Below the pieces are notes generated by a model that saw only the letters and a program-made list of their open reading frames with translations, was not told the origin of the DNA and did no database searches. From contig BATO01000012.1 in the NCBI GenBank assembly GCA_000474255.1, positions 1 to 64,000 on the forward strand: a stretch of DNA of 64,000 nucleotides, read 5' to 3'. Below are positions 62,545 through 64,000 of the stretch, one piece after another. The DNA comes from Aquipseudomonas alcaligenes MRY13-0052 (GTDB lineage Bacteria; Pseudomonadota; Gammaproteobacteria; Pseudomonadales; Pseudomonadaceae). Position 1 is the first letter of the stretch; each line of letters opens with the position of its first letter. A program made the position numbers and the translations under genes.

Positions 62545-63117
62545 TCACTCCTGCAGGCGCAGGTGCGAGATGTCCGGCGGCGGGCCGGCCGGGGCGGCCT
62601 TGGCCTGGCCCATGTCGCTGCCCACCGGCGCCAGGCTGAACTGGCTCAGGTCGACCTTGGGCGGCGTCGCGTCGGCCTTGGCGTCCTGCAGGTCGGCACC
62701 CACCGGGGCGATGCCGAAGTCCGGCGCCTCCACATCGATGAAGGCCGCCATGTACTCGTCGCGCGGGGCCACCTTGAGGCGACCCACCGCTGCCGGCTCG
62801 CCGGCCGGCTGGGTGACGGCGGCACGCACCGGGGCGGCCACCGGCGACTCCGGCGGCGGTGTAGCCAGCTCCACCTCCTCGATCTCGACGTCCATCGACA
62901 CCACGTCCACCACCGCACCGGCACGCTCAAGCGTTGCACGATATTTCTCGGCGGCAGCCTCATCGAGGTTGTTCTTGATCACGATGCGCCTGCCGGAGAA
63001 CAGCATGGCGATACGTTGCGCGTCAGCCTGAAAGAGCTTGGCCATGTTGGCCTGCACCAGCTCCAGCCGGGCTCCCGGAACCAGTTGGCCGGAGAAAGCG
63101 ATCTCGTAGCGGCTCAT
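62545..63117 (-). CDS. Conserved protein with an N-terminal small alpha/beta domain, function unknown
   Basis: 190 residues from the ATG at 63117 (MSRYEIAFSGQLVPGA). Residues 1-80 form a compact domain with ANMAKLFQADAQRIAMLFSGRRIVIKNNLDEAAAEKYRATLERAGA, recognised in several Pseudomonas proteins. The rest is Pro/Ala/Val-rich and contains two similar segments, FGIAPVGADL and FSLAPVGSDM, so it carries a short internal duplication. No catalytic motif is visible. Confidence 0.78.
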   Translation of the reverse strand: MSRYEIAFSGQLVPGARLELVQANMAKLFQADAQRIAMLFSGRRIVIKNNLDEAAAEKYRATLERAGAVVDVVSMDVEIEEVELATPPPESPVAAPVRAAVTQPAGEPAAVGRLKVAPRDEYMAAFIDVEAPDFGIAPVGADLQDAKADATPPKVDLSQFSLAPVGSDMGQAKAAPAGPPPDISHLRLQE

Positions 63118-63229
63118 GGTCACACTCCTGTCCGAAACAGACAGCAGTATGGCGCAGGTTTTTTTCTGCAAACAACAAGTTGCAGCCAAGCAGTTGCTTG
63201 TTACACTTGAGCGTCGATGGAGTAATGCA

Positions 63230-63730
63230 ATGTTTTCTCAGGCGCAAACGATAAGAATTCTCAGCCTACTGATGTTACTGGCCCTACCTTTTTCGGGCAT
63301 GACCGGATGTTCCACCTGGATGACCGGCGGCTTCCGCGATCCGGACGTACAGCTGGTGAAAGTCGATGTAATCAAGGCCAAGCTTCTCGAGCAGCAGTTC
63401 CTGCTGCGCTTCCGTGTGGACAACCCCAATGACGTCAGCCTGCCGGTGCGCGGCCTGGTCTATACCGTCCACCTCAACGACGTGAAGCTCGCCTCCGGCG
63501 AATCCAGCACCTGGTTCACCGTCCCGGCCAACGGCCACGAAACCTTCGATGTCCCGGTGCGTACCAACCTCTGGCGCCACATGAAGTACATCGTCAAGCT
63601 CCTGGAGAAACCCGACGAAGCCATTCGCTACCGCCTCGAAGGCGAAGTGAAGACCGGCCTGATGTTCGGCAAGAGCGTGCACCTCTCGCGCAATGGCGAG
63701 ATAATCCCGGGCAACTACATCCCGGAGTGA
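63230..63730 (+). CDS. LEA type 2 (WHy-domain) lipoprotein
   Basis: 166 residues from the ATG at 63230, with GGAG seven bases upstream. The signal is followed by SGMTGC (Cys at about residue 27). The mature part is a single LEA_2/WHy beta-sandwich (VDVIKAKLLEQQFLLRFRVDNPNDVSLPVRGLVYTVHLNDVKLASG), with the typical NPN motif. Such proteins in bacteria are linked to stress or desiccation tolerance and are probably envelope-anchored. It is 6 bp upstream of the SEC-C gene. Confidence 0.88.
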   Translation: MFSQAQTIRILSLLMLLALPFSGMTGCSTWMTGGFRDPDVQLVKVDVIKAKLLEQQFLLRFRVDNPNDVSLPVRGLVYTVHLNDVKLASGESSTWFTVPANGHETFDVPVRTNLWRHMKYIVKLLEKPDEAIRYRLEGEVKTGLMFGKSVHLSRNGEIIPGNYIPE

Positions 63731-63736
63731 CGTTCC

Positions 63737-63937
<201 letters not shown>

Positions 63938-63954
63938 TCCGCGCCAGCACGACC

Positions 63955-63979
63955 AAGGCCCGTCTAGCACGGGCCTTTT
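63955..63979 (+). terminator. Intrinsic terminator at the right edge
   Basis: AAGGCCCGT-CTAGC-ACGGGCCTT followed by TT, 17 bp after the SEC-C mini-protein stop codon. Confidence 0.9.
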
Positions 63980-64000
63980 CGTGGGTGCCGGGAATACTTT

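Overview
This 64 kb window is chromosomal DNA from a high-GC gammaproteobacterium that is almost certainly a Pseudomonas (or a close split-off genus). The identification rests on gene content and order. The left part (about 5.7-22.7 kb) follows, from memory, the P. aeruginosa PA3299-PA3308 neighbourhood: fadD1, fadD2, a lipase-like hydrolase, phaJ1, the PhrS/alkB region and rapA. The right part (about 26.4-64 kb) follows the PA1035-PA1076 neighbourhood: braCDEFG, the sha antiporter, glycerate kinase, pdxH, dinG, OmpA-like lipoproteins and SEC-C proteins. I see no rRNA or tRNA gene, CRISPR array, insertion sequence or prophage.

Layout. 1-380 holds only dispersed repeats. 381-5520 is an EmrAB-type efflux operon with its own outer-membrane factor, preceded by a LysR gene. 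5754-11111 holds fatty-acid activation (fadD1, fadD2) divergent from a serine hydrolase and phaJ1. 11174-14239 is an AaeXAB-like aromatic-acid efflux operon. 14416-18032 is a TetR-led ABC exporter operon. 18214-18712 holds an ANR-controlled PhrS-like small RNA that also encodes a 39-residue membrane peptide, then a small conserved gene and an AlkB-like dioxygenase. rapA follows at 19800-22649. 22882-26094 is a catabolic trio (MFS carrier, hydroxypyruvate isomerase, hydroxyacid dehydrogenase) lying at the boundary between the two syntenic blocks.

27041-31930 is the branched-chain amino acid ABC transporter braCDEFG. 32125-38546 is a mixed housekeeping stretch: a LysR/atypical SDR pair, DUF488, a lipoprotein, a GAPDH paralogue, a GNAT plus cysteine-synthase-like pair and an EamA exporter. 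38622-44343 is the sha (mrp/mnh) Na+/H+ antiporter operon with fused A and B subunits. 44579-50678 holds a glycine-zipper lipoprotein, the glycerate kinase / GntP permease / CdaR regulator set, pdxH and an OmpA lipoprotein. 50820-56829 holds a class-C-like serine hydrolase, a GH50-like glycoside hydrolase with an unusual Pro/Ala/Lys/Glu tail, and dinG. 56920-63937 is a cell-envelope and small-protein cluster: a CopD-like membrane protein, a collagen-like secreted protein, two tandem OmpA/calcium-repeat lipoproteins, two SEC-C proteins, a LEA-type lipoprotein and two poorly known proteins.

The most notable points are the PhrS-like dual-function RNA at 18.2-18.5 kb with two FNR-type boxes, the hairpins that appear to bury the ribosome-binding sites of the two tandem OmpA-like genes near 59.4 and 60.2 kb, the GH50-like enzyme with its disordered tail, the collagen-like protein, and a 123-bp inverted-repeat element at 57.4-57.5 kb. 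Most long open frames antisense to these genes are artefacts of the GC-rich third codon position.
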